Positions 8,578 to 17,990 of a stretch of 64,000 bases of DNA are shown in pieces (within the stretch, counting starts at the first letter, position 1; every line of letters begins with the position of its first letter). The notes below the pieces were generated by a model. The model saw only the letters and a list, made by a program, of their open reading frames with translations. It made no database searches and was not told the DNA's origin. This DNA is from Blautia schinkii DSM 10518 (GTDB lineage: Bacteria > Bacillota > Clostridia > Lachnospirales > Lachnospiraceae): positions 1 to 64,000 of the forward strand of contig JNKJ01000027.1 in assembly GCA_000702025.1 (NCBI GenBank), given 5' to 3'. The position numbers were made by a program, and so were the translations under genes.

Positions 8578-9969
8578 TTATAAATCGCAGTTCTTAACCG
8601 TTCTCGGGAATGAAAGCACGTCGCGGATATTTCCCATGCCTGTCAGGTACATGACGCAACGCTCAAAGCCCAGCCCGAAACCTGAATGGCGCGTGGAACC
8701 ATATTTGCGCAAATCCAGATAGAAGTCATAGTCCTCAGCCCGAAGTCCCAGCTCTTCTATACGGCCCTTCAGCTTGTCGTAGTCATCCTCTCTCTGGCTG
8801 CCGCCGATAATCTCTCCGATTCCAGGTACAAGACAGTCCATAGCCGCAACCGTTTTGTTATCCTCGTTCATCTTCATATAGAAAGCCTTGATTTCCTTCG
8901 GATAGTCGGTAACAAATACCGGTTTCTTATAAATCTGCTCTGTGAGGTAGCGCTCATGCTCTGTCTGCAGGTCGCAGCCCCAGAATACTTTATAATCAAA
9001 TTTGTCATTGTTCTTCTCAAGAAGCGCTACCGCCTCTGTATAGGTGACACGTGCAAACTCAGAACTTGCCACATGGTTCAGTCTGTCGAGAAGGCCCTTG
9101 TCCACAAAAGAGTTGAAGAAATTCATCTCCTCCGGCGCGTTCTCAAGCACGTAACCAATCACATATTTCAGCATCGCCTCTGCGAGGTCCATGTTGTCAT
9201 TAAGGTCCGCAAACGCGCACTCCGGCTCGATCATCCAGAACTCAGCCGCATGGCGGGTAGTGTTGGAATTCTCCGCACGGAAGGTGGGTCCGAAGGTATA
9301 AATATTACGGAATGCCTGTGCGTATGTCTCTCCGTTTAACTGGCCGCTCACAGTAAGATTGGTCTGTTTGCCGAAGAAATCCTGGGAATAATCAATCTGT
9401 CCCTTGTCGTCCAGCGGCGGGTTCTTCATATCCAGGGTCGTCACCTGGAACATCTCTCCCGCGCCCTCACAGTCACTTCCGGTGATCAGCGGCGTATGCA
9501 CATACACAAAGCCTCTGTCCTGGAAAAACTGATGGATGGCATATGCGCAAAGGGAACGCACGCGGAAAACTGCCTGGAAAGTGTTTGTCCTTGGACGTAA
9601 ATGTGTCATTGTTCTCAAATATTCCAGACTGTGGCGTTTCTTCTGCAGCGGATAATCCGGCGCAGATGTTCCCTCAACAGTCACTTCAACTGCCTGAATC
9701 TCAAAAGGCTGCTTCGCCTGCGGCGTAGCTACCAGGGTACCCTTAACAATGATTGCAGCGCCTACGTTCAGCTTGCTGATCTCCGCAAAATTGTCCATAC
9801 TGTCGTGATAAACCACCTGCAGGGTTTCAAAGAAAGAACCATCATGCAGCACGATAAAACCAAAGGTCTTAGAGTCGCGGACGCTGCGCACCCAGCCACC
9901 CACTGTGACTTCCTTGTCCAGGTATTTCTCCCGTTCTCTGTAAATCTCTTTTACTGTGGTCAGTTTCAT
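8578..9969 (-). CDS. asnS: Asparaginyl-tRNA synthetase
   Basis: A 463-residue class II synthetase that charges tRNA-Asn. The N-terminal OB-fold anticodon domain (about 15-105) is followed by the class IIb catalytic domain with motif 2 ([20 protein letters not shown]) and motif 3 ([15 protein letters not shown]). The ending [10 protein letters not shown] is typical for AsnS; AspRS carries a longer insertion domain that is absent here. The ATG at 9969 begins [10 protein letters not shown]. It probably heads a leftward transcript including the phosphoesterase/ATPase pair. Confidence 0.96.
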   Translation of the reverse strand: MKLTTVKEIYREREKYLDKEVTVGGWVRSVRDSKTFGFIVLHDGSFFETLQVVYHDSMDNFAEISKLNVGAAIIVKGTLVATPQAKQPFEIQAVEVTVEGTSAPDYPLQKKRHSLEYLRTMTHLRPRTNTFQAVFRVRSLCAYAIHQFFQDRGFVYVHTPLITGSDCEGAGEMFQVTTLDMKNPPLDDKGQIDYSQDFFGKQTNLTVSGQLNGETYAQAFRNIYTFGPTFRAENSNTTRHAAEFWMIEPECAFADLNDNMDLAEAMLKYVIGYVLENAPEEMNFFNSFVDKGLLDRLNHVASSEFARVTYTEAVALLEKNNDKFDYKVFWGCDLQTEHERYLTEQIYKKPVFVTDYPKEIKAFYMKMNEDNKTVAAMDCLVPGIGEIIGGSQREDDYDKLKGRIEELGLRAEDYDFYLDLRKYGSTRHSGFGLGFERCVMYLTGMGNIRDVLSFPRTVKNCDL

Positions 9970-10067
9970 AATCTATTCCTCTTTCTACAAATAATGTTCT
10001 AAATTAGAATCCCGCCGTGCGAAATCCTACGTCTACGGCAGATTGCTCCAACAATCCTGATATATAG

Positions 10068-10107
10068 ATAAGGCGAAACGATGCCCCAAACATTCGTTTC
10101 GCCTTAT
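10068..10107 (-). terminator. Hairpin between the beta-propeller gene and asnS
   Basis: A perfect 14-bp inverted repeat (ATAAGGCGAAACGA at 10068-10081 with its complement at 10094-10107, 12-nt loop) lies in the 279-bp gap 9970-10248. It probably ends the sigma/anti-sigma transcript; the T-tract after it on the minus strand is poor. CTTGCCT/AGGCAAG arms (about 10158-10196) suggest a second weaker hairpin. Otherwise nothing is seen in this gap. Confidence 0.6.
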
Positions 10108-10248
10108 AGTATAGACTATTCCTGTGCTTCGCGCAAGGAGTAATCTGGAGAATCTTGCCTAAATATCGCTTGAGGTGTAGTAGTTCAGGCAAGCCCGAAC
10201 TGTTACCTTGCGTTTACTGCTCACTTGCCCGTCGAACTGCTGCCATAC

Positions 10249-12744
10249 CTAATCCTGCCACATGAAAGATTTCTTTTTTGTAAAATCATCCTTCATATCA
10301 TAGGCAATAATCCCCCGGCCGCCTGCAAGATAGAATGTATCCCCAATATACAGCCCGCGCACCCGCACCGCATCGGAATAGCTATCCGCAATAGATTCAG
10401 GCAGTTTGATGTAATGAAGCGGCTGGAACCCGGTATCCTCATCATATGAAAATACTCCGTAATAGTATATGTCCTCCCAGTTGTCTTCATTCGTCACTGC
10501 GTAAGTAAAACCAAAAATATTTTTCTCCGGGTCCACAAGTATGGCCTTATAATTATCCAGGGCATCACAGAAGCTCACATCATCCAGTACAAGCCTGTCA
10601 GTCTCTCTGACATCCCCCGGGTCGCTTAAATCAAACATGGAGCATTTGAATCCAATCCTGTCTCCATACACTGGATCTGTCTCCCAGCCCAATCCCAACA
10701 GTTTATTCTCTCCATAGAAATGAAGGTACTCCGAAAATCCGGTAATCTTCAGTTCTCCCAAGACCTCCGGGTGCTTCGGGTCGGACAGGTCAACCGAAAA
10801 GAGCGGGTCCGTATTGCGGTAAGTCACAAAATATCCCGTATCTCCCATAAATCGGGCAGATTCAATGCTTTCTCCTTTGGCAAGTTTCTCTATTTTTCCA
10901 ATCACTTTGAGCCCGCTGTCCAGCACATAAAGCCCATTGCTGCGCACCGTCTCCGTCCCGCCTGTAAAAAATCGCTTTACCTCTTGATCACGGGTAGTGA
11001 CGGCTCTGAGATATCCTTTGTATTCATCCAGGGAAAAATTGTTATTCACGGTTCCGGGAATCCTGCCCGCACTGCCCGCGGTAAAAACACCGTCCCGGTA
11101 TCCCAGGCGCAGCAGCTCGGTATAATCCCCATCATCGTCATATCCTGTGACTGCGGTATAAATATTCTCCGGGCTCACATAAAAGGTACCCGCGCCGTTC
11201 ACAACTGCCATACGGTCCACTGTTTCAGATGCCTCGGTGTTTTTAAGCGAAGCCGCTACCAGATAGCTTCTGCCCCGGTAAGTTACACCCCTCTCTGTTC
11301 CCGGCAGATAGATACTTTCACATGGAAGATAAATATCCCCTGCTTTTGGCACATAGTATCCCTTGGCCGTAACGCCGTGGCCGCTCTCAGGTGTAAAGGA
11401 GGTAAAGATATAGAGATAATCTCCGTTTTTTCTGGAGGTCAAATAACGACCATCCTGACAATAGGTGCCCTTCATCTCAGGAGCTGCACGGTCAGAAATA
11501 TCGTAAGTGACTACCTCTGTAAAATATTTGGGCACGCTGTAATAAGATCTTGTACGCGATCTGCTGCTTCTGTCCGGTTGATAAATCTCTACGTCTCCCA
11601 TACTGATTCCTGTGTCATCTTCGCTATCCGTGTCATCACTGTGCACACCGCTTGCTCCACCTGCCACAGCATCCGTTTCACCAGCTTCATCCTCCAGAAG
11701 ATACAAATCGTCAGTGTTCATCACATAATCGAAGCTGCTTCTGATAATCTGAAGAATGTCCCCGTCTACATACATATCTTGTATATCAGAATCGCTGTCA
11801 TTGTCAAAGGCTATTTTCCCCGCGAGATTCATGGTTTGCGCTTCAACGATACGCACCGTCCCTTCCGCGTCCAGGATATAAATATATTTTCCGTCTGTCT
11901 TTAAAATGTCCGCCTCATCCACATTTTCCTCCTGGATATTGGTGGATGAATAGTCCTTTGACGAGGTGTCCGCAGCTACTGTATTACCCCCGCCGGCAAC
12001 CATCGTATTATCTGCCATAGAGGTATAGTTCCTGTCAGCGGCCACGGCGTTCTCTGCGACTGCTTGATCTGATGCTGTCGGATTGTATGGCTCGGTTGAA
12101 TAGACTACCCCGCCGTCCATCTCGCTCATCTCAGCAGAGCCGAAGCTCTCGTCTGCTTCCTGCGGAACCGTTACTATTTGCCGTGGGCTGACACCAACCA
12201 TGGTATAAAGCTCGCTGTAATCCTTTACGTGTAATACCCCGGTCTCTTCATTAGAAGAAGCCCCTTCTTCGCTTCCCGCTGCAGAAGTGCCATCTCGACC
12301 ACCAGCATTCAAGCCTTCCGTTGTATTCTCGGCTGTGTTCTCCGCTGTGTTGTCTTCAGTACTCTCTGTTGTCGATGCAGCGCGCGCACTGTCGGAAACC
12401 GACTCCTGTTCACTGTCGGCAACTGAATCTTCATTCCCCCTCACAGTAGAGGATACTTGCTGCGCACTGTCCTGCCTCGCCGTCTGCCCGCTACTTGTCT
12501 CAGAAGCATTCTGCCTTTCCAGCACTGGTACAGCCACAAGAAGAGCAATAACTAAAACTGCTGCCGCAGCGGCCCAGCGGCCATATTTATTAAATGAAAT
12601 GATCTTTTTTCTTCTTTTCTCTTTCTCAAACCTTCTTGTATGTTCTTCCAGCCTTCTGCGTACTTCCTCCGGTTTGAGGCTTTGAGGTATCTCTACATGT
12701 TCTGCGGAATCTTTAATCTCTTCCAAAAGCTTATCGTCATCCAT
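10249..12744 (-). CDS. Membrane-anchored beta-propeller protein, probable anti-sigma factor
   Basis: An 831-residue protein. Residues 1-50 are charged and probably cytoplasmic, 57-76 form one membrane helix, 77-260 are a Ser/Thr/Glu/Asn-rich linker, and the rest resembles the secreted C-terminal beta-propeller family (COG4880-like), including the diagnostic NVDEADILKTDGKYIYI-like entry. It follows the ECF sigma gene by 15 bases in the same direction, the usual place of an anti-sigma factor. The likely design is a short cytoplasmic sigma-binding tail coupled to a large extracellular sensor. A classical zinc anti-sigma motif is absent, so the anti-sigma role is an inference from position and topology. 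Confidence 0.8.
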   Translation of the reverse strand: MDDDKLLEEIKDSAEHVEIPQSLKPEEVRRRLEEHTRRFEKEKRRKKIISFNKYGRWAAAAAVLVIALLVAVPVLERQNASETSSGQTARQDSAQQVSSTVRGNEDSVADSEQESVSDSARAASTTESTEDNTAENTAENTTEGLNAGGRDGTSAAGSEEGASSNEETGVLHVKDYSELYTMVGVSPRQIVTVPQEADESFGSAEMSEMDGGVVYSTEPYNPTASDQAVAENAVAADRNYTSMADNTMVAGGGNTVAADTSSKDYSSTNIQEENVDEADILKTDGKYIYILDAEGTVRIVEAQTMNLAGKIAFDNDSDSDIQDMYVDGDILQIIRSSFDYVMNTDDLYLLEDEAGETDAVAGGASGVHSDDTDSEDDTGISMGDVEIYQPDRSSRSRTRSYYSVPKYFTEVVTYDISDRAAPEMKGTYCQDGRYLTSRKNGDYLYIFTSFTPESGHGVTAKGYYVPKAGDIYLPCESIYLPGTERGVTYRGRSYLVAASLKNTEASETVDRMAVVNGAGTFYVSPENIYTAVTGYDDDGDYTELLRLGYRDGVFTAGSAGRIPGTVNNNFSLDEYKGYLRAVTTRDQEVKRFFTGGTETVRSNGLYVLDSGLKVIGKIEKLAKGESIESARFMGDTGYFVTYRNTDPLFSVDLSDPKHPEVLGELKITGFSEYLHFYGENKLLGLGWETDPVYGDRIGFKCSMFDLSDPGDVRETDRLVLDDVSFCDALDNYKAILVDPEKNIFGFTYAVTNEDNWEDIYYYGVFSYDEDTGFQPLHYIKLPESIADSYSDAVRVRGLYIGDTFYLAGGRGIIAYDMKDDFTKKKSFMWQD

Positions 12745-12759
12745 AAATCCGTCTCCTTT

Positions 12760-13230
12760 CTACCGAAGCAGCTCCCGCATTTTACCCAGGCCCCTGCTGA
12801 TTCTGGAACGCACAGTATTGTCATTCATCTGCATGATTTCTCCTATTTCGTGGCTTTTATATCCGCCGAATACCTTCATGGAAATAAGCAGACGCTCCTC
12901 CTGCGCAAGCTTTCCAAAAGCCTCCCGCACCTGTACGCTCTCCTCCAGTCCGCCTCCAGTGCTTAAATGCTCCGGGAGTTCCACGGTCTTATTTGTGTAT
13001 TCCTTCAACTTTTTCCTGCATTTGTTAGACAGTATCTTGAATATCCATCCCCGGAAGGCCTGCGGGTCACGAAGCTTGTCTACGGATGCAAATGCATCCG
13101 CCACCGCCTCCCCGGTAACATCCTCCGCGTCCTGCGGATTTTTCAACGTATACAGGGCAAACCTGTACATATCCTGGTAAACACTTTCGTAATACCTTGC
13201 AAATACTTCCGGTTCTCTCAAATCCTCCAT
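12760..13230 (-). CDS. ECF RNA polymerase sigma factor
   Basis: A 156-residue sigma-70-family factor. Region 2 (about 10-75, YRFALYTLKNPQDAEDVTGE) and region 4 (about 105-155, helix-turn-helix KSHEIGEIMQMNDNTVRSRISRG) are present and region 3 is absent, as in ECF sigma factors. GAGGTGAGG precedes the ATG. It is the first gene of a two-gene unit with the beta-propeller membrane protein. TGACAC upstream (complement near 13297) might be an autoregulated -35, but no second copy is available for comparison. Confidence 0.92.
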   Translation of the reverse strand: MEDLREPEVFARYYESVYQDMYRFALYTLKNPQDAEDVTGEAVADAFASVDKLRDPQAFRGWIFKILSNKCRKKLKEYTNKTVELPEHLSTGGGLEESVQVREAFGKLAQEERLLISMKVFGGYKSHEIGEIMQMNDNTVRSRISRGLGKMRELLR

Positions 13231-13368
13231 GACCTCACCTCTGTTTCCTTATCAGGCCCCCATGCCTGGTTATTTCGGTGCACCTATTCTATAAGTGTCA
13301 TTTTAGCAGTAAATTGTTGCAGGATAAATTGAAAAAATTATTATTTTCTCCATTTTGTTTAAGGCAAC

Positions 13369-13400
13369 GAAAAAGGACATCCCCATCCAGAAATGTCCTT
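13369..13400 (-). terminator. Terminator of the sugar-catabolism operon
   Basis: AAGGACAT at 13373-13380 pairs with ATGTCCTT at 13393-13400 (12-nt loop). On the minus strand the stem is followed by TTTTTCG. It lies about 30 bases after the stop of the last operon gene. Confidence 0.82.
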
Positions 13401-13432
13401 CTCATGAATTATGAAATTCAGATAAGCTTACC

Positions 13433-14188
13433 TCAATTTTTTGCACCCCGGGCCAGAATCCCAAGTCCTTTCTCGGGTACATCTATAGGAAAATATTCAA
13501 GACCTACATATCCATCATATCCCATACGTTCAAGCTCCTGAAATATGTAGGAATAATTGATTTCAGAGCGGTACAACTCATGCCTTCCGGGATTTCCGGC
13601 GGCATGGATATGGCGGATTTTAGAAAAATGCTTTTCTATATGGCGCAGGAGGTCGCCCTCTGAAATTTGCTGATGATAAATATCAAACAGCATTTGGAAG
13701 CATGGTGCATTTAAATCGTCCAGAACCTCTGCCATTTCGTCCGAGCTTTTGATAAAATAGCCCTGATGATCGATTTTTGTGTTCAAGGGTTCAAGGAGAA
13801 GCGTGAAGTTATGTTTCTCTAACAATCTTTGACTCGCCAAAAGCCCGCCGCGGAGATTTTCCATCTGTATCTCCCTCGGAAGCCCTGTATCAGCCCCTGT
13901 CTGCACGATCATCTGATGACAGCCTAACTTTTCTGCTACAAAAATTCCTTGTTCCAACGCTTCCAGAAATGCATCCCGGTATTGCAGGTCTACTAAGGAT
14001 ATAAACTTCGTACAAAATGTACTAACCGTCATATTATTCCTGCGGATATATTCTGAGACAGCATCAATATCCTTATCCCACCAGCTCCAGAATTCCACAC
14101 AGTCAAACCCCAAATCATGGCATTTTGCCAATGACTCCAGGAAGTCCTTTCCTCTGTAAACCGCATCTACACAAACAGAATACTTCAT
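13433..14188 (-). CDS. TIM-barrel isomerase, hydroxypyruvate isomerase (Hyi)-like
   Basis: A 251-residue AP-endonuclease-2/xylose-isomerase-like TIM-barrel protein. Motifs EFWSWWDKD, the metal glutamate in LEPLN, FDIYHQQISEGDL, HIHAAGNPGRHEL and a final GLEYFP resemble hydroxypyruvate isomerase and related keto-aldose isomerases, which use a divalent metal and two glutamates. It is the last gene of the operon, 98 bases after the VOC gene and followed by a terminator. Exact substrate is unknown; a 3-carbon or keto-sugar isomerase would fit an aldolase-type lower pathway, but no aldolase or kinase is encoded here. Confidence 0.82.
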   Translation of the reverse strand: MKYSVCVDAVYRGKDFLESLAKCHDLGFDCVEFWSWWDKDIDAVSEYIRRNNMTVSTFCTKFISLVDLQYRDAFLEALEQGIFVAEKLGCHQMIVQTGADTGLPREIQMENLRGGLLASQRLLEKHNFTLLLEPLNTKIDHQGYFIKSSDEMAEVLDDLNAPCFQMLFDIYHQQISEGDLLRHIEKHFSKIRHIHAAGNPGRHELYRSEINYSYIFQELERMGYDGYVGLEYFPIDVPEKGLGILARGAKN

Positions 14189-14286
14189 ATTTGTTCCTTT
14201 CCTTCAGGATTGTACCATCCAGTCAGCCACCTAACGGACATTCAGACATGTCCGCTTAGTCCATTGCTCACGAAAACAAAGCCACG

Positions 14287-14766
14287 TTATTTAGCTGTAT
14301 ACAGCAATTGCGCACTCCTATCTGTATACTGCATACATTCAATCTTATTTCCGTCCGGATCATGAATCCACATCTGCCAGGTTCCGTCCATTCCCATCCT
14401 GGGCTCAATATCTATCTCCGCGCCTCTGGATACAATCTCCTCACGGTATGCATGGATATCCTCCACGATCAAGGCAAGATGCAGATATCCTATCCCATTT
14501 CCCTGAGGCAAAGAATCACTGTCGCCTTCATCCATGGTAAACAATTCAATAAACTGTCTTTCCGCCGCTTGAATGTAAGTAATCCAAAGTTTGTCATTAT
14601 CATATGTTTCACTGTCCTGCACCACCTCTTTCGGTGTGGGCTCTCCGCCGTCAGGATTCCTCTTTATTTCAAAGCATTTACGAAATCCCAGTTTTTCAAT
14701 ATAAAACTCCTGAGACACTTTCATGTCTCTTACTTTAAATGAAACATGCCCAATTTCTTTTATCAT
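14287..14766 (-). CDS. VOC (glyoxalase/bleomycin-resistance) family protein
   Basis: A 159-residue vicinal-oxygen-chelate protein with two beta-alpha-beta-beta-beta modules. It begins IGHVSFKVRDM and ends MWIHDPDGNKIECMQYT, with metal-ligand candidates H (GHVSF), E (FIELF), H (YLHLAL) and E (IECMQ). The ATG at 14766 with GGGGAAAG upstream is preferred over an in-frame TTG at 14787. It is 25 bases after the upstream Gfo/Idh gene, so it belongs to the operon. VOC members include lactoylglutathione lyase, epimerases and dioxygenases; a role in epimerising or isomerising a keto intermediate is a guess from context. Confidence 0.82.
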   Translation of the reverse strand: MIKEIGHVSFKVRDMKVSQEFYIEKLGFRKCFEIKRNPDGGEPTPKEVVQDSETYDNDKLWITYIQAAERQFIELFTMDEGDSDSLPQGNGIGYLHLALIVEDIHAYREEIVSRGAEIDIEPRMGMDGTWQMWIHDPDGNKIECMQYTDRSAQLLYTAK

Positions 14767-14791
14767 ATTCTTTCCCCACTTTCTCAAGCTC

Positions 14792-15928
14792 TTATTTTAT
14801 CAGAGCACTTTCCTCTGTAGGTCCCCAGAAACCATTGTCAATATAACCTGCCGGTAAAGCCTCCGGTATTTCAAAGGTTGACTCCATCTCATATCTGCAC
14901 CCGTTCCGGGCACTGATCAGCATTCCATGAATCTGCTCGAACACATGGTATGCCATCTCCATGGAAGCACGGTGGGGCCTTCCCGCACGCATAGCCCATG
15001 CCATTTCCGCACAGCCGATTCCTCTGCTATTGTCCTTATACCCATGAGTAAACGGAAACTCCACTGCATCCGACATAGGTTTTTTCAAAACAACCGGACT
15101 GCCGAAGGTATTAGGATCTCCAATGATCAAAACACCTTCTGTGCCATAAATCTTTAGTTCCGGCAATTCATTGACAATTGATTCCGAATTAAAATGCACA
15201 GAACAAAGTACACCGTTTTTGTACTGCATAGAGCCCACCAGGATATTTTCCGCTTCCGCTTTCATAGGTTCACCAAACCAAGGCTTATCCAGATGTTCCC
15301 CTACGCGGTCTGGGCGATAGGTACGGCTGAATCCATTCACATATTCAACAGGTCCCAGGAGCGCTGCTAATGCAGTCAGATAATAGCACCCTGTGTCAAA
15401 AGGTAAATTTCCGCCCTGCTTTAAAAGGTGCGGCAGCAAATCCCCGAAAAGACCAAAATTCCGGTTTAATGAAACCAAAGCGGATGTAGGGGTACCGATC
15501 AATCCGTGCTCCAGAATATATTTAGCGGTCTGTATACCGGCCCCCAGAAACGTATCGGGAGCAACACCTATTCTCAGATTTTTCGCTCTTGCTATGTCCA
15601 GTAATTCTTTCCCCTGCTCCAGCTCAACAGCGATCATTTTTTCGGAAAATACATGTTTTCCATGATTGAGAGCCTGTTTAATAATGGAATAATGGGCATT
15701 CGGCGTAGTAAGATTAATAATCATATCCACATTAGGATCTTGCATAATAGCTTCGGTGCTTTTTGGCTCAATCCCATATTTTTCTGCTTGTTTCCTACTG
15801 CGTTCCTCATCCAGATCCGAACAAGCTGTCAGATTGATGATTCTGAACCGGTTCTTTAACGAATCCATATAAATGTCACTGATCACACCACAGCCAATCA
15901 CTGCCGCATTTATTTTTTCAATCTTCAT
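14792..15928 (-). CDS. Gfo/Idh/MocA oxidoreductase (long form)
   Basis: A 378-residue NAD(P)-dependent oxidoreductase. The Rossmann motif VIGCGVISDIYM is near residue 10, the family EK signature appears as SEKMIA near residue 90, and the substrate domain carries DTGCYYLTAL with the usual catalytic Asp/Tyr-like region. Members oxidise or reduce sugar, inositol and glycoside hydroxyls, often at C2 or C3. The in-frame ATG at 15952 lies inside the upstream gene; the ATG at 15928 directly after that gene's stop gives the family N-terminus and was chosen. A second Gfo/Idh gene immediately precedes it, so two successive or opposing redox steps are likely. Confidence 0.9.
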   Translation of the reverse strand: MKIEKINAAVIGCGVISDIYMDSLKNRFRIINLTACSDLDEERSRKQAEKYGIEPKSTEAIMQDPNVDMIINLTTPNAHYSIIKQALNHGKHVFSEKMIAVELEQGKELLDIARAKNLRIGVAPDTFLGAGIQTAKYILEHGLIGTPTSALVSLNRNFGLFGDLLPHLLKQGGNLPFDTGCYYLTALAALLGPVEYVNGFSRTYRPDRVGEHLDKPWFGEPMKAEAENILVGSMQYKNGVLCSVHFNSESIVNELPELKIYGTEGVLIIGDPNTFGSPVVLKKPMSDAVEFPFTHGYKDNSRGIGCAEMAWAMRAGRPHRASMEMAYHVFEQIHGMLISARNGCRYEMESTFEIPEALPAGYIDNGFWGPTEESALIK

Positions 15929-15930
15929 AC

Positions 15931-16920
15931 TTAATTCAGTCCCTTCTCGCATGGATAATCGAATCCCCAGGCAGCCCTAAGCCTGTCATACTGCTTCATC
16001 AGGAACATTGTCTCTGAATGAGGCATCTCTTCGCATTCTGTCAATCCATTCTCCAGTGCCTTTTTACAAGCCAAAAATTCATATTCATAACCTGTTGTTC
16101 CTTCTGCAGCAAAAAACTCCTCAACAACCTCATTCTGCAGATTATACACTTTCACATGACCCAGATTCATCACATCGCTGATCTCAATCCGTCCGGCTGT
16201 ACCATATATAATTCCCTCTACGCTTCCGTTACCAACCATAGATACCTTACATACAGCAATCTTTCCCTGTGGATACTTCATGATAAATACTTCTTGCTCG
16301 TCCACCCCGGTCTCCCAGAAAGAAACCATGGTTTTCATATCCTCCACATCATTACCGAAAAACATGGAGACGAAATTCAGCGCATATACACCCAAGTCAA
16401 GCAAAGCACCGCCTCCCATATTAATATCTGTCATTCTGATATTATCACAAATCCGGCATATCATATTGACGTCAATCATCTTTGGCTCGCCAATCAATCC
16501 GTCCTCAAGAATTTTCAATATTTTATTTTTGGAAGGTATAAACCTTGTCCAAAGCGCCTCATTTAAAAAGATTCCCTTTTCCGCAAATTCCCAAATCAGC
16601 TCTTCAGCCTGGTAGCGATTAATGGTAAATGGTTTTTCGCACAATACAGGTTTATGATACGCAAGACATTTTTTTGCAAATTCATAATGCTGTGTATGAT
16701 GAAGCGCAATATAAACAATATCCACCTCAGGGTCTTGTATGACTTCCTCATAAGCCATATAAATTTTCTTGTAACCAAACTTTTCGCCAAATGTCTTTGC
16801 ATGGTCATACGTTCTTGACGCAACCGCGTACAATTCAATCTCTTCCATATGTAATATGGTCTTAGAAATCCTTGTCGCTATATCCCCACTCCCAAGTACG
16901 CCGATTTTCAGCTTCTCCAT
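15931..16920 (-). CDS. Gfo/Idh/MocA oxidoreductase (short form)
   Basis: A 329-residue member. KIGVLGSGDIATR is the N-terminal nucleotide-binding motif, CEKPFTINR the family EKP signature, and GGGALLDLGVYALN the catalytic-domain motif, close to trans-dihydrodiol/xylose dehydrogenase-like branches. The ATG at 16920 has GGGAG about 10 bases upstream and fits the fold better than the start at 16935. It shares little beyond the fold with the neighbouring longer Gfo/Idh protein, so the pair is not a recent duplication. Substrate unknown; it sits between the medium-chain dehydrogenase and the longer Gfo/Idh gene. Confidence 0.9.
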   Translation of the reverse strand: MEKLKIGVLGSGDIATRISKTILHMEEIELYAVASRTYDHAKTFGEKFGYKKIYMAYEEVIQDPEVDIVYIALHHTQHYEFAKKCLAYHKPVLCEKPFTINRYQAEELIWEFAEKGIFLNEALWTRFIPSKNKILKILEDGLIGEPKMIDVNMICRICDNIRMTDINMGGGALLDLGVYALNFVSMFFGNDVEDMKTMVSFWETGVDEQEVFIMKYPQGKIAVCKVSMVGNGSVEGIIYGTAGRIEISDVMNLGHVKVYNLQNEVVEEFFAAEGTTGYEYEFLACKKALENGLTECEEMPHSETMFLMKQYDRLRAAWGFDYPCEKGLN

Positions 16921-16937
16921 ATTCTTCTCCCGCAAAA

Positions 16938-17921
16938 CTAATCGTCAAAAGTTACAACACCCTTCATATAGTTCTCTTCTTTTGAAATCGAAATTTCAAA
17001 AATATGATTCAGTTGGGCATCTTTATAATTCACTACATGCGATACTAATTTCCCTGGCTGATACACACCTTTTTCAACAAGAGTTGCTGTCCTTGGAATC
17101 ATATCATGATAATGCGGATTACTCATAGGAGACAGATTCTTAACCGTAATACCGCCCAAATGCCAGTTGGTTGCATCAATGGTAAGGTTCTGGCGATGCC
17201 AGCTTCCAACGATTAATTTTCCGGCCTGAGGACGGAGACACTTCTGTGCAAAGGCAAATCCGGCCTCCCCCGTTGTGAAATCAATCACAACATCTGCACC
17301 GCCATCAGCCTTGAGTTCTTCAAACCCTTCAAACTCTCCATCCGGCTTTAAACCATAAACCTTCTTTACGCCCAATTCTCTTGCCAGTTCGCGACGGTCT
17401 TCACGAGTCTCAAAAACAATAATCTCTCCCGCTTCACTTCCGTTTATAAGGCCCATAATCGTGAGCGCCCCCATATAACCGCAGCCTACTACAGCCACCC
17501 GGTCACCCGGCTCAATCTCACTAAGCCCCAAAAGATTAACAACACAGCAGGTAGGCTCATAAACAGCATCTGCCCAGTTTTCCAGATCATCCGGCAAATG
17601 GCACACCCCTGTAGCTTTATTGTTAACAACCTTTGCCATCTGTACATTATAGGTTGCGGAACATACCGCTACTTTATCACCAACCTTATAATCTGTCACC
17701 AGAGAACCAACCTTCGTTACAATTCCCACTGCCTCATGTCCGATGGCATACGGCGGGTCCCCCGGTCCTGTAATCCCCTGGTACATAGCGGAATCCCAAG
17801 CACAAATCCCACATGCTTTAGTCTCAATCTGCACCTCATCTGCCAACGGCTCATCTGCAACCTCCAGCGGCTGAACCTCAACGTGAAACGGTTTCGTTAC
17901 CCAAATTGCCTCTGTTTTCAT
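16938..17921 (-). CDS. Medium-chain zinc-type alcohol/polyol dehydrogenase
   Basis: A 327-residue MDR dehydrogenase. CGICAWD carries the catalytic-zinc cysteine, GHEAVGIV the His-Glu pair and VGCGYMGAL the NAD motif. The structural-zinc lobe with four closely spaced cysteines, usual between about residues 90 and 115, is missing and the protein is 15-25 residues shorter than typical sorbitol or threonine dehydrogenases, so it is a compact subtype. It follows the permease gene by 69 bases and precedes two Gfo/Idh genes; oxidation of a hydroxyl of the imported sugar or polyol is likely. Confidence 0.88.
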   Translation of the reverse strand: MKTEAIWVTKPFHVEVQPLEVADEPLADEVQIETKACGICAWDSAMYQGITGPGDPPYAIGHEAVGIVTKVGSLVTDYKVGDKVAVCSATYNVQMAKVVNNKATGVCHLPDDLENWADAVYEPTCCVVNLLGLSEIEPGDRVAVVGCGYMGALTIMGLINGSEAGEIIVFETREDRRELARELGVKKVYGLKPDGEFEGFEELKADGGADVVIDFTTGEAGFAFAQKCLRPQAGKLIVGSWHRQNLTIDATNWHLGGITVKNLSPMSNPHYHDMIPRTATLVEKGVYQPGKLVSHVVNYKDAQLNHIFEISISKEENYMKGVVTFDD

Positions 17922-17990
17922 GACTTTTCCTCCTTATGTTGCTATATTTTCTTGAATTATCTTTTCTTATATCATTTCATCTTCGTTTAT

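Noticed and set aside
10004..10192. 62-codon minus-strand frame in the gap before asnS
   Set aside because: It spans the perfect terminator hairpin and has no ribosome site.
10720..11904. 394-codon + strand open frame
   Set aside because: It lies antisense to the beta-propeller gene, has no domain or ribosome site, and its composition is that of a shadow frame.
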